A stretch of DNA of 22,179 nucleotides from Clostridium sp. CAG:510 (GTDB lineage Bacteria > Bacillota > Clostridia > Lachnospirales > Lachnospiraceae). Below, in pieces: positions 1 through 8,315 of the stretch (the stretch's first letter is position 1; every line of letters starts with the position of its first letter). Position numbers and translations under genes: made by a program. The notes under the pieces were generated by a model that was not told the DNA's origin, did not search any database, and saw nothing but the letters and a program-made list of their open reading frames with translations. The stretch is from assembly GCA_000434615.1 (NCBI GenBank), contig FR880840.1, forward strand, positions 15,698 through 37,876, in the 5' to 3' direction.

Positions 1-1
1 T

Positions 2-1123
2 TTCCCTACAGGAAAATTCCTTTTCGGGGATAAGGTTACAGCGACCTTTACGGCAGCAGACGGCTATTGCTTCCCAGCGGGGTATGCGGCATCGACGAGT
101 GGAAGCGGAAGTATATCCACCAAAAGAAACAGTATGACAAAAATTACCGTTACCTATATTTTTGCAGAGGAAATGGCGGATACGGTTACCGTGACACTTC
201 CTCCCGCAGAAGAAAAAACACAGCCGGAGACGGAAACCGGGACCGGAAGTGTGACGGTAGCGGATTTGTATTACGGTACACAGCCTTCGCCCAGAGCGGA
301 GTCATCCACCAATGGGACAGAGGGAGTTATCTATGAATATAAAATCCGCGGAGCAGCGGATTCCACATATTCGACCAGTGTGCCGGAACAGGTAGGGGCA
401 TATACCCTGCGGGCAACCTTTCCCCGCAAAGGCCATTATACAGAGACCACGGCAGTATGTGATTTTTCTATTTATTATCTGCCGGTACCGGAGAATCCGT
501 GCACAATTTCCGGAAAGATCGGAAAAAATAATTTTTACATATCCAGACTGGAGGTTACGCCACCGGAGGGCTATAAAATTGCAGCCACCGATGGAGGAGA
601 ATACAAAGACAGTATTCTTGTGGGGGACGAAAAGGCACCTGCGGCAATTTACCTGATGAGGCAGAAGGATGGGGCGAAAACAGCAGCCATACCCTTCGGA
701 ACATACAAAATAGACATTACACCGCCCCGGATTGAAGCGGAAAACGGAAAAGAGTACTTTGCGGATTATAAAGAGATAAGTATTTCCGACCTGCGTCTTG
801 ACGGTATCAGTGTTAATGGGGAGAGGGTAGATTTCGGGGGAACATCCTGTACGGCGGAGCTTTCTTCCAATGACGAGAGCACGGAATATGTAATCCGGGC
901 GGTTGACGAAGCCGGAAACGAAAGTACGGTTACGGTTATTATCTCAGCAGAATGGCTTAAAACAGGTATCGTACCGGCAGACAGAGTTCTTAAGCTGAAT
1001 CCGCAAAGAGAATATAAATTAGGGAACGGCTCATGGAAGGTCAGCGGAGACAATAATGTTTACAATGGCGGACAGACATTCTATGTGGGCAGCAGGGGCA
1101 GTTATACCTTTACCGTGAATTAG
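2..1123 (+). CDS. C-terminal part of a large surface protein with MBG/Ig-like domains (5' end outside window)
   Basis: The reading frame is open from the first complete codon at base 2, so this is the 3' end of a longer gene and the internal ATG at 134 is not its start. About 373 residues are visible. They are rich in Thr, Ser, Glu, Tyr and Gly in alternating strands, as in secreted adhesin-like proteins of gut Firmicutes. The stretch encoded around 330-470 has the pattern of an MBG-type domain: a short Tyr-containing strand, then a G-A-Y-T-L-R-A-T-F strand ending in F-S-I. A second Ig-like or bacterial-repeat block follows around 700-940 and contains a D-E-A-G-N-E motif. The C-terminus has no LPXTG motif or membrane helix, so sortase anchoring is not supported. 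The FecR-like gene starts 28 bp downstream, suggesting one transcript. The exact role is unknown; an extracellular ligand or sensor for the downstream pathway is only an inference. Confidence 0.8.
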   Translation, partial: FPTGKFLFGDKVTATFTAADGYCFPAGYAASTSGSGSISTKRNSMTKITVTYIFAEEMADTVTVTLPPAEEKTQPETETGTGSVTVADLYYGTQPSPRAESSTNGTEGVIYEYKIRGAADSTYSTSVPEQVGAYTLRATFPRKGHYTETTAVCDFSIYYLPVPENPCTISGKIGKNNFYISRLEVTPPEGYKIAATDGGEYKDSILVGDEKAPAAIYLMRQKDGAKTAAIPFGTYKIDITPPRIEAENGKEYFADYKEISISDLRLDGISVNGERVDFGGTSCTAELSSNDESTEYVIRAVDEAGNESTVTVIISAEWLKTGIVPADRVLKLNPQREYKLGNGSWKVSGDNNVYNGGQTFYVGSRGSYTFTVN

Positions 1124-1151
1124 ACAGCCTGCGGTGCAGAAGGAGAACAGG

Positions 1152-2000
1152 ATGAAGAAACTCGATAAAAAACGCTTGCTTATTGCTCTGACAGCAGTGG
1201 TGTTAGCGGTCATTGGTTTTACTGTATTTTTTTTCCTGAGGAAGGATACATACCGGATTATCAAGGTTTATGAAATAAATGGTACATCCAGGGTGAAGAG
1301 AGGAAGTCTCGAGGATCTGGAGCCCTTTGCCAACATGCTTTTACAGTCGGGGGATACCGTGAATGTGGATACGGGAACCATGACTTTGCGGCTGGATGAA
1401 GACAAATATGTGTATGCGGAAGAAAATACGGAGTTTTCAATAGAGGCAGCCGGGAACAGTAAAGAAGGCAGAACAACCATAGAATTAAAGAAGGGCGCCA
1501 TCGTAAATGAAATCCGCCAAAAGCTTGGTGAGGGCTCATCTTATGAAGTGAACACACCCAATGCTACCATGTCCGTAAGGGGCACAACCTTCCGGGTTGA
1601 AGTAACGTATGATCAGAACGGAACCTGTTATACAAGGATTACCGTGACGGACGGCAGGGTGGTTACCCGGTTAAAATATGAAGACGGAAGCGTGGCGGAG
1701 GAGGAAGTAGCGGTAGAAAAAGATGGGGAAGTCATCATCTATCGTGACAGCACCACAACGGACTATGTAAAGGATATTCCGGGAGAAAATACCGGGGAAA
1801 ACAATAACGAAGAGTCAAAGGCAGACGGAACCGATGCCTGCACCGTTACCTTTATGTACGATGGAGAGGTATTCTGCACGCAGACAGTACAGAACGGAAC
1901 GTGTGCATCAATGCCGTCTCTTATGCCGGAGAAAGAAGGCCGGTGGGATTATGATTTTACAAAGCCTGTGGAGCAGGATATTGTAATAAAATGGAAATAA
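1152..2000 (+). CDS. membrane-anchored FecR-domain protein with C-terminal InlB-like repeat
   Basis: I chose the ATG at 1152 because AGAAGGAG lies 6 bp upstream; a GTG at 1134 in the same frame lies before this site. The 282-residue product starts with Lys-rich residues and one hydrophobic helix at about 8-28, so it is probably a type II membrane protein with the rest outside the cell. Residues about 35-185 match the FecR fold: a beta-rich domain with the family motif S-V-R-G-T-T-F-R-V. A short acidic Asn/Glu linker follows. The last 50 or so residues resemble an InlB B-repeat (Flg_new): V-T-F-M-Y-D-G at its start and a W near its end. FecR domains elsewhere bind surface ligands or act with CHASE2 sensors, and a CHASE2 cyclase lies two genes downstream. 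Acting as an envelope partner of that sensor is inferred. Confidence 0.82.
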   Translation: MKKLDKKRLLIALTAVVLAVIGFTVFFFLRKDTYRIIKVYEINGTSRVKRGSLEDLEPFANMLLQSGDTVNVDTGTMTLRLDEDKYVYAEENTEFSIEAAGNSKEGRTTIELKKGAIVNEIRQKLGEGSSYEVNTPNATMSVRGTTFRVEVTYDQNGTCYTRITVTDGRVVTRLKYEDGSVAEEEVAVEKDGEVIIYRDSTTTDYVKDIPGENTGENNNEESKADGTDACTVTFMYDGEVFCTQTVQNGTCASMPSLMPEKEGRWDYDFTKPVEQDIVIKWK

Positions 2001-2052
2001 GCTTCAGAAACGGAATATACGGTGAAAATCCGGAAAGGTAAGGGAGCATATC

Positions 2053-3231
2053 TTGGATATCGGGAAATTAAAATCAGTCAGAACAATCCGGGAGTTCTTT
2101 GAACTGAAGGATGGAACAGAAATAAAGGAAGGAACGCGTTCCTTTCTGGAAGCCATGACGGAAGTGAGGATAGACCCGGGCTGTGACATTGTTACCGTAG
2201 GACATGACAGTGAGGACGGCATGTACATTATTTTAAGCGGGACAGCAGATGTTTACAGTGCGGAAAACACCCTGATCAATACTCTTTCCGAAGGTGATTT
2301 TATCGGCGAACTGGGTCTTATTAATGAGGACTGCAGGAAGGCTACCGTGCGTGCAAGGGATGAAGTGGTGTGCGCCAACATAGCCAAACCGCTTTTCGAC
2401 AGACTGGCAGCCGAAAACCGTAAGATATACGGCACCTTTATGAATATGCTTTATAACAAAACCACGAAGCTGGTAACGGAGAGGGAAAGAATCCGGTCGG
2501 AGCTGGCAATCGCCACCCGGATTCAGACAGGATGCCTGGAAGATGATTTTACCGTATTTGAACGGCTGCCGGATGTGAAACTCACGGCCCGTATGCGTCC
2601 GGCAAAGGAGGTTGGCGGTGATTTCTATGATATGTTTCTGATTGATGAAAACCATCTGTGTTTTCTGATTGCGGATGTATCGGGTAAAGGAATACCGGCT
2701 GCTCTTTTTATGAGTATGGCAAAAACCCATATCAGAAACTATGCGACATTGGGACTGCCCCTTTCCGAAGTGGCGTACCGTGCCAACAACCAGCTCTGCT
2801 ATAAGAATGAAGAGTCCATGTTTGTAACGGTATTTATCTGTGTACTGGATCTTACCTCGGATACGGTGACATTTGTCAATGCAGGACACAATCTTCCTTT
2901 TCTGCAGAGCGGAAACTCGGATTTTGTCAAAATAAAGGCAAAAGCCAATATGGTTTTTGGCATGATGGAAGATATGCCATACAGAGAACAGACATTTACC
3001 CTGAAAAAGGGAGACTGTCTGTATCTGTATACGGACGGTGTGACAGAGGCATTGAACCCTTCCGGTGAATTTCTGGGTGACGGCAGACTGGAAGAGATGC
3101 TGAACCGGAACAGGGACAAGACCGGATCGGTAGATGATTTTACGGACACCATGTACCGGGAAGTAGACAGCTTTGCGGATGGAGAAATGCAGGCAGATGA
3201 TATTACCATGGTGTTTGTGAGCAGGCAGTAA
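2053..3231 (+). CDS. cyclic-nucleotide-binding SpoIIE/RsbU-type PP2C phosphatase
   Basis: The start is a TTG at 2053 with AGGGAG 6 bp upstream; no ATG gives a full domain. Of 392 residues, about 20-120 form a cNMP-binding domain. Its phosphate-binding cassette is intact: G-E-L-G-L at 85-89 and the phosphate-contacting Arg at 95, with spacing as in CRP and PKA domains. A helical linker (120-160) leads to a PPM/SpoIIE phosphatase at 165-390. Visible motifs are K-E-V-G-G-D-F-Y-D (Asp190), A-D-V-S-G-K-G (Asp208), N-A-G-H-N, Y-T-D-G (Asp328) and A-D-D-I-T (382-383), so the metal-binding Asp set is complete. Such enzymes dephosphorylate STAS anti-anti-sigma proteins; one is encoded at 6276. The adjacent adenylate cyclase is the likely source of its ligand. 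Direct activation by cAMP is inferred. Confidence 0.93.
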   Translation: MDIGKLKSVRTIREFFELKDGTEIKEGTRSFLEAMTEVRIDPGCDIVTVGHDSEDGMYIILSGTADVYSAENTLINTLSEGDFIGELGLINEDCRKATVRARDEVVCANIAKPLFDRLAAENRKIYGTFMNMLYNKTTKLVTERERIRSELAIATRIQTGCLEDDFTVFERLPDVKLTARMRPAKEVGGDFYDMFLIDENHLCFLIADVSGKGIPAALFMSMAKTHIRNYATLGLPLSEVAYRANNQLCYKNEESMFVTVFICVLDLTSDTVTFVNAGHNLPFLQSGNSDFVKIKAKANMVFGMMEDMPYREQTFTLKKGDCLYLYTDGVTEALNPSGEFLGDGRLEEMLNRNRDKTGSVDDFTDTMYREVDSFADGEMQADDITMVFVSRQ

Positions 3232-3261
3232 ACAGGAAGGAATAGATTGCAGAGGGGTTGC

Positions 3262-5064
3262 ATGAAAAAAACAGTCAGAATTATTGCAGAATGTTTCGTA
3301 GTCTTTGTGTGCGTTTTTTTGTTGACGGTGTGGAATCTATTTTCCCCGCTGGATTATATTTTACGGGATGGGCTGTATCAGAGACCGAGAGGCGTTTCCG
3401 GTGATATTAAAATTATCGGGATTGATGAAAGAACACTGGAGAGACTGGGACCTGTCGGCACCTGGTCCCGCAGCTGCTATGCAGATTTGCTTGACAGGCT
3501 GAATGAGGATGAGGAAACCAGACCGCTCGTAATCGGGTTTGATATTATCTTTTCCGGAAATGTGGACGAAGAAGGAGATCAGGCATTTGCAGACAGGGCA
3601 GAAAAGGGCGGAAATGTGGTAACGGCGTCCCAGCTTTTATACAGTGAGAAAGCGGAGATGGATGAAAACGGAATCCCATATTACAGGATAACAGGCGAAG
3701 TGCTGCCTTATGAGGCCTTGAGAAAAGCCGCAATAAGCGGTTATACAAATGTGGCACAGGATTCGGATGGAACGGTCCGCCGCATTCTGGTGGAGCAGGA
3801 TTACAAGGGCGAAAGCAGGATGATGTTCTCGCAGGTAATTTATAACAGGTACTGTGATGAAAAAAAGATAGAGCCCGAAACGGTAAAACAGGACAAAACC
3901 AGAAGAACGCTGATAAATTATTCCGGAAAGCCCGGAGACTATGAATACATATCCTTTGTGGATGTGCTTGACGGAAAAATTGACACACGGATTTTTAAGG
4001 ACTGTATTGTACTGGTAGGGGCATATGCAGCCGGGATGCAGGACAATTTTCATGTGCCGAACGGTCACAGCAGGCAGATGTTCGGAGTGGAAATTCATGC
4101 CAATATCCTGCAGGCATTTATGCAGGGAAGATTTTCCGTAAACGGAAATCCCTATATAGCGGGTATACTGGCGGGACTTTTCTGTGCCCTGGTGCATTTT
4201 CTGTTCCGGAAAATGAAAATAGCCAGAGCGACTATTCTCCTGGCGGCATCCGTTTTTGCAGGGCTGGCAGTATGTACCGTGCTCAACAACAACGGTATCA
4301 CCGTCAGTATTCTGTACGTGCCGCTTATGCTTACCGTTTCCTACATATACTGTCTGGTATTCCGTTATCTTGCAGCAAAGCTGAAGCAGCGAAAGGTATT
4401 GAACGCCTTCAAAAAATATGTGGCGCCGCAGGTTGTGGAGGAAATCGCAAAGAAGGGTGATTTCCGGATAAAACTCGGAGGGGAAAACAGGGATATAGCG
4501 GTTCTCTTTGTAGATATAAGGGGCTTTACCACTATGTCAGAGGCATTAGAACCGGAACAGGTGGTGGAAATACTGAACCAATATCTGGAGCTTACCACCG
4601 AGTGCATCTTCCGGAATAAGGGAACACTGGATAAGTTTGTGGGGGATGCTACCATGGCAGTGTTCAATTCCCCGTTTGATCTGGAAGATTATGTATATCA
4701 TGCGGTCTGCGCAGCCATGGATATTGTCAATGGCGGCATTGCCCTTGAGGCGGATTTGAAAAAACGTTTCGGCAGGAGTATTGGGTTTGGCGTAGGTGTC
4801 AACTGCGGTCCTGCGGTCGTGGGAAATATCGGATGTGAATTCCGTATGGATTTTACGGCTATCGGGGATACGGTCAATACGGCCGCCCGGCTGGAAGCCA
4901 ATGCCGGGAAGGGACAGGTGCTTATCAGTGACGAGGTGTACGAAAGACTGAAGGACCGGATAGAAGTGGACACTGTCGGAGAAATCCCGTTAAAAGGAAA
5001 AAGCAGAAATGTATTTGTTTATTCTCTGAAAGCAATAAAAGGAAAAGAAGATGAGCAGAAGTAA
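3262..5064 (+). CDS. CHASE2-domain class III adenylate cyclase
   Basis: I chose the ATG at 3262 (AGAGGGG just upstream) over the in-frame TTG at 3247. The 600-residue protein has an N-terminal helix (about 7-27), an extracytoplasmic CHASE2 domain (about 30-290, with I-K-I-I-G-I-D-E-R, F-D-I-I-F and the late V-L-V-G-A-Y motif), three closely spaced helices (about 297-370) and a cytoplasmic cyclase domain (405-590). Catalytic residues are all present: metal Asp418 (V-D-I-R-G-F) and Asp462, adenine-specifying Lys458 and Asp530, and transition-state Asn539 and Arg543. The Lys/Asp pair predicts ATP rather than GTP as substrate. CHASE2 is an envelope sensor, often found next to FecR proteins. The 3' end overlaps the next gene by 14 bp, indicating translational coupling. 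The product, cAMP, could act on the cNMP-binding phosphatase encoded immediately upstream. Confidence 0.95.
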   Translation: MKKTVRIIAECFVVFVCVFLLTVWNLFSPLDYILRDGLYQRPRGVSGDIKIIGIDERTLERLGPVGTWSRSCYADLLDRLNEDEETRPLVIGFDIIFSGNVDEEGDQAFADRAEKGGNVVTASQLLYSEKAEMDENGIPYYRITGEVLPYEALRKAAISGYTNVAQDSDGTVRRILVEQDYKGESRMMFSQVIYNRYCDEKKIEPETVKQDKTRRTLINYSGKPGDYEYISFVDVLDGKIDTRIFKDCIVLVGAYAAGMQDNFHVPNGHSRQMFGVEIHANILQAFMQGRFSVNGNPYIAGILAGLFCALVHFLFRKMKIARATILLAASVFAGLAVCTVLNNNGITVSILYVPLMLTVSYIYCLVFRYLAAKLKQRKVLNAFKKYVAPQVVEEIAKKGDFRIKLGGENRDIAVLFVDIRGFTTMSEALEPEQVVEILNQYLELTTECIFRNKGTLDKFVGDATMAVFNSPFDLEDYVYHAVCAAMDIVNGGIALEADLKKRFGRSIGFGVGVNCGPAVVGNIGCEFRMDFTAIGDTVNTAARLEANAGKGQVLISDEVYERLKDRIEVDTVGEIPLKGKSRNVFVYSLKAIKGKEDEQK

Positions 5065-6253
5065 ATTACTGATAATACCGGACAGGAACAGGATAGCGGA
5101 ATATGCAGGACTGGCAGAGCAGTACCGGCTGGGGTTTGAATACAACGATTTTTTCTCTCCCGGTCTTCTGGAAGACGAAGAGGCGGTAGAAAGGGTCATT
5201 GAAGAATACCTGAGGTCGGACAGACAGCCCGGCTATTGCACGGTACACGGAGCTTTTCTGGATATAACGATTTTTTCGGATGATCCGCTGATTTATAAGG
5301 CTTCGGATTACCGGGTGGAGCAAAGCCTTTGCATAGCGGAAAAAATAGGAGCCGGAGCCGTTATCTTTCATACCAATTACATTGCAAATTTCAGGAATGC
5401 GGAGTATAGGGAAAGCTTTGTGAGCCGGAACGCAGCTTACTGGACAGAAAAACTTTCGCAGCATCCCGGACTATCCATATATGTGGAAAATATGTTTGAC
5501 GATACGCCGGAGCTTCTGGCTGCTCTGGGAGAAAAAATGAAGGAGCATCCCCGCTTCGGCATCTGCTTTGATTATGCCCATGCTCATGTATTCGGGGACG
5601 TGAACCATATAGAAGAGTGGGTAAAGACATTGGCTCCCTATATCCGGCACGTTCATATTAACGACAATCATTGTAAAACGGACGAGCATCTTGCAATAGG
5701 GGATGGAAACATAGACTGGCGGCGTTTTCTGCTTTATCGCGAAAAATATTTTCCGGAAGCCACCATACTCTTAGAAGTAAAGGGAATGGACAAAATAAAG
5801 AAATCCATGGAATATCTGAAAAGCCTGACAAACATAAAAAGCATAACGGTAAAGGCAAAGCTTACGGCTCTGGATGAACTCAGGAAGATGGTGGAAGAAG
5901 AGCTTTCGGGGAAGCATTGTCCGCCGGGATTTATCCGGAAAATAATGGTATGTGTGGAAGAATTATTCGTTAATATCACAAATTATGCCTACACGTCAGA
6001 GGAGGGCTTCTGCCGGGTGGATATGCAGACGGCAGGAACAGAAAATGCCGGATACGTCCGGATAACACTGCGGGACGGCGGAGTGCCGTTTAATCCTCTG
6101 GAGAAGGAGGAACCGGATATATCCCTGTCTGCGGAAGAAAGGCAGATCGGCGGTCTGGGCATCCTTATGGTAAAGAAAATCATGGATACCGTGACCTATG
6201 AATATAAAGATAAACAGAATGTTGTAACGATGGAAAAAAGATGGCAGGCATAA
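5051..6253 (+). CDS. fusion of AP-endonuclease-2/sugar-isomerase TIM barrel with RsbW-like HATPase
   Basis: The 400-residue protein starts at an ATG inside the end of the cyclase gene. Residues about 1-265 form a xylose-isomerase-like TIM barrel. Candidate metal ligands of that superfamily are present: His66, His107, Glu146 (V-E-N), Asp174 and His177 (F-D-Y-A-H-A-H), His202 (H-V-H-I-N-D-N), Asp211/His213 (D-E-H-L-A-I-G-D-G) and Glu242. Residues about 268-400 are a GHKL ATPase of the RsbW/SpoIIAB anti-sigma kinase type, with an N-box (E304 and N308), a G1-like box (R-D-G-G-V-P-F-N-P, 341-349) and a G2-like box (G-G-L-G, 367-370). The STAS gene follows 22 bp later, as expected for a kinase and its substrate. 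The barrel appears catalytically intact, so it may be an enzyme or a small-molecule sensor regulating the kinase; I cannot tell which. No sigma factor is encoded nearby. Confidence 0.9.
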   Translation: MSRSKLLIIPDRNRIAEYAGLAEQYRLGFEYNDFFSPGLLEDEEAVERVIEEYLRSDRQPGYCTVHGAFLDITIFSDDPLIYKASDYRVEQSLCIAEKIGAGAVIFHTNYIANFRNAEYRESFVSRNAAYWTEKLSQHPGLSIYVENMFDDTPELLAALGEKMKEHPRFGICFDYAHAHVFGDVNHIEEWVKTLAPYIRHVHINDNHCKTDEHLAIGDGNIDWRRFLLYREKYFPEATILLEVKGMDKIKKSMEYLKSLTNIKSITVKAKLTALDELRKMVEEELSGKHCPPGFIRKIMVCVEELFVNITNYAYTSEEGFCRVDMQTAGTENAGYVRITLRDGGVPFNPLEKEEPDISLSAEERQIGGLGILMVKKIMDTVTYEYKDKQNVVTMEKRWQA

Positions 6254-6275
6254 AGCTGCGGAAAGAGGTATAAGT

Positions 6276-6578
6276 ATGGAAATCAGGAAGAAGCAGGACG
6301 GAGAAAAATTAGAAATCTGTATAGAGGGCAGACTGGATACCAATTCAGCACCGGTATTGCAGAAATCCATGGAAGAACTGCTGGAGGAGCCGGTACGGGA
6401 GCTTGTACTGGATATGGAGGGCTGCGATTATGTGGCAAGCTCCGGACTCAGGGTTATTCTCTGCGCACAGAAAAAAATGAACAGCCTGTCGGGAAGCATG
6501 GTTGTCAGAAATGTTCCGGATGAGGTGATGGAGGTTTTTGAGATGACAGGCTTTTCGGACATATTGGACTTTGCATAA
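6276..6578 (+). CDS. STAS-domain anti-anti-sigma factor
   Basis: This 100-residue, single-domain protein has the SpoIIAA/RsbV fold. It starts with a beta strand (L-E-I-C-I-E-G-R-L-D), followed by the V-L-D-M strand and the phosphorylation loop V-A-S-S-G-L-R at 53-59. Ser55 aligns with the phosphorylated Ser58 of SpoIIAA; the preceding Asp of many family members is Ala here. The ribosome site AAAGAGG lies 7 bp before the ATG. In known partner switches the protein is phosphorylated by a GHKL kinase and dephosphorylated by a PP2C enzyme. Both are encoded in this operon (C-terminal half of 5051-6253, and 2053-3231). The final target, a sigma factor or another protein, is not in the window. Confidence 0.93.
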   Translation: MEIRKKQDGEKLEICIEGRLDTNSAPVLQKSMEELLEEPVRELVLDMEGCDYVASSGLRVILCAQKKMNSLSGSMVVRNVPDEVMEVFEMTGFSDILDFA

Positions 6579-6594
6579 AAGAAGGGGTGGTTAC

Positions 6595-7854
6595 ATGGAT
6601 TTTCAAAATATAATCGGGAAATTTATGACGGAGAAAGTAGGATATACCGTTATTGTCTGCAGCGACACATCGGAAATTGTATATACGGATTCCCTTTATC
6701 TGGAAAAATGCGGAGAAGATATAACCGGGAAAAAAGTGAGGGAGGCATGCGGCTGGCATCAGGAATGTCCGGAGCTTATTACGGACGGCGATGCGGTGGA
6801 ATGGGAATATATTGATGCCTCGGACAAAAAATATTACAGCATAAAATCCGCACGCTTTTCCGAAGAAAAAAGAGAATATGAAATACATCTGCTTACGGAT
6901 ATTACAGGATATATGAGCCTGAACCGGGATGTTACAAAATACATGGGATTTTTTAAGAAACTTTCAAAATTCCAGACGGCGGTACTTGAAAAGCTTTCCG
7001 ACACATATTATGAGCTGCTGCCGCTTGTTGCCGATTATCTGAAGACTGACAGGACCTGTTTTCTGCTTCAGAGAGGAGACAATGTAGAAATTATTACCTT
7101 TGACCGTAAGGAGAAAAACTACAGCAACGAAAGAGTTTCCCGGAAAGAGGCGGAAAAACAAGGCTTATTTGCGGAAGACAAAGAAAAGGGGCAGGCCGGG
7201 GATACCATGCCGGCATCCGGCGATTATATACTGATAAGCGGGGAAATTTCGGGAGACCGTTATGCAGTGACCGTACATAACGGACCGGGTACAGACGGAG
7301 ATGCCTTGCGGGAACCGGCCTTCAAAAGTGTAATAAGGCTTTACATAGAAAATGGCGTTATGAGGGAAAAACTGGTTTATGAAAGTGAACATGACGGATT
7401 GACAGGTCTGCTCAACAAAGGAAAATACCTGTCCATGGCAGAGAAAAACTTTGTCGGTCTGGACTCCATTGCCATATTTAATTTTGATGTGAACAATCTG
7501 AAAAAAATGAATGACCTGTTTGGACATGAAGCCGGCGATAAATTGATTATCAAGTCCGCCGACAGTATCCGGAAGGTGATTAACAATAAGGTACACGGAT
7601 TCCGCATGGGAGGCGATGAATTCTTAATGGTAGCGGAAAATGTTACCAGAGAGGAAACAGACACCATAAAAAAACGTTGGGAGGAAGAGCTTGCCAGACT
7701 TAATACGGCAGATGACGGCATAAACTGTGTGATAGCCCTGGGAGTTGCCTATGGGGAAAAAGGCTATGACTACGCAGCACTTCTGAAACTCGCGGATGAA
7801 CGCATGTATGAGGACAAGAAATCAAAGAAAAAGCCGGGAGAAGAAATCCGCTAA
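6595..7854 (+). CDS. PAS-like sensor diguanylate cyclase (GGDEF)
   Basis: The start is the ATG at 6595 with AGAAGGGG 7 bp upstream; an in-frame TTG at 6571 inside the end of the STAS gene has no such site. The product has 419 residues and no membrane helix. Residues about 1-105 look like a PAS fold containing several Cys. Residues about 120-255 form a helical/GAF-like segment. Residues 260-405 are a GGDEF domain with D-G-L-T-G-L at 267-272, metal Asp298 (N-F-D-V-N-N), N-D-x-F-G-H at 306-311 and an exact G-G-D-E-F at 339-343, so it should make c-di-GMP from GTP. No R-x-x-D inhibitory site is seen five residues upstream of GGDEF, suggesting no product inhibition at that site. There is no EAL domain. 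It closes the signalling operon. I see no clear terminator behind it. Confidence 0.93.
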   Translation: MDFQNIIGKFMTEKVGYTVIVCSDTSEIVYTDSLYLEKCGEDITGKKVREACGWHQECPELITDGDAVEWEYIDASDKKYYSIKSARFSEEKREYEIHLLTDITGYMSLNRDVTKYMGFFKKLSKFQTAVLEKLSDTYYELLPLVADYLKTDRTCFLLQRGDNVEIITFDRKEKNYSNERVSRKEAEKQGLFAEDKEKGQAGDTMPASGDYILISGEISGDRYAVTVHNGPGTDGDALREPAFKSVIRLYIENGVMREKLVYESEHDGLTGLLNKGKYLSMAEKNFVGLDSIAIFNFDVNNLKKMNDLFGHEAGDKLIIKSADSIRKVINNKVHGFRMGGDEFLMVAENVTREETDTIKKRWEEELARLNTADDGINCVIALGVAYGEKGYDYAALLKLADERMYEDKKSKKKPGEEIR

Positions 7855-7881
7855 ACGCAGTAGCACAAATGCATAGGAAAG

Positions 7882-7890
7882 TGGTATAAT
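7882..7890 (+). promoter_or_regulatory. extended -10 promoter for the cupin gene
   Basis: The sequence TGGTATAAT is a perfect extended -10 element (TG-N-TATAAT). No good -35 box sits 16-18 bp upstream, which is tolerated with an extended -10. It lies 28 bp after the GGDEF stop and 55 bp before the cupin start, so the cupin and the alarmone synthetase can be transcribed apart from the signalling operon. Confidence 0.6.
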
Positions 7891-7944
7891 AGCAGATGGT
7901 TATAAAAGTGGGCAGTGCTCACGAAGGAAAGGCGGTTACAAAAG

Positions 7945-8274
7945 ATGGTTATTGATTTTAAGAACATAGAAGAGCAGGCGCTTCCTGCCTTTAAGGGCGG
8001 CAAGGGAGAGCTTTGCGTGAAAAGACATGTGGACGAAAAGTGCACTATTATGTATGACAGACTGACACCGGGGTCCTCCATCGGTTTCCATGTCCATGAG
8101 GGCAATTGTGAGATTATCTACATTTTAAGCGGAAAAGCTGATTTCATTTACGATGAAGGCACGGAATGCGTGGAAGCCGGCGGATGCCATTACTGTCCCA
8201 AGGGGCACGGTCATTCCATGATTAACAATGGTACGGAAGATATTGTTTTCTTCGCTGTGGTACCGGAACAATAA
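7945..8274 (+). CDS. small single-domain cupin protein
   Basis: The ATG at 7945 follows AAGGAAAGGCGG by 9 bp; an in-frame GTG at 7915 lies before this site and is not favoured. The 109-residue protein is a conserved-barrel cupin. Motif 1 is seen as G-S-S-I-G-F-H-V-H-E-G-N-C-E and motif 2 as C-P-K-G-H-G-H-S-M-I-N-N-G, giving two His and a Glu from motif 1 and a His from motif 2 as likely metal ligands. Small cupins like this include sugar isomerases, dioxygenases and metabolite-binding proteins, and the sequence does not let me choose. It has its own promoter and is followed 41 bp later by an alarmone synthetase gene. Whether the two share a function is unknown. Confidence 0.88.
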   Translation: MVIDFKNIEEQALPAFKGGKGELCVKRHVDEKCTIMYDRLTPGSSIGFHVHEGNCEIIYILSGKADFIYDEGTECVEAGGCHYCPKGHGHSMINNGTEDIVFFAVVPEQ

Positions 8275-8315
8275 ACCGTTGTACGGTGCAGGCGAAAGGG
8301 GATATCGGATTGTCT

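Noticed and set aside
134..136. ATG at 134 as a gene start
   Set aside because: The frame is open upstream to the window edge with the same composition, so this is an internal Met of a longer protein.
2233..2889. Long minus-strand open frame of 218 codons
   Set aside because: It lies entirely opposite the phosphatase gene, has no ribosome site, and its translation shows no domain; the + strand has intact PP2C and cNMP motifs.
3637..4197. Minus-strand open frame of 186 codons opposite the CHASE2 domain
   Set aside because: Shadow of a clear + strand gene, Cys/His/Tyr-rich random-looking product.
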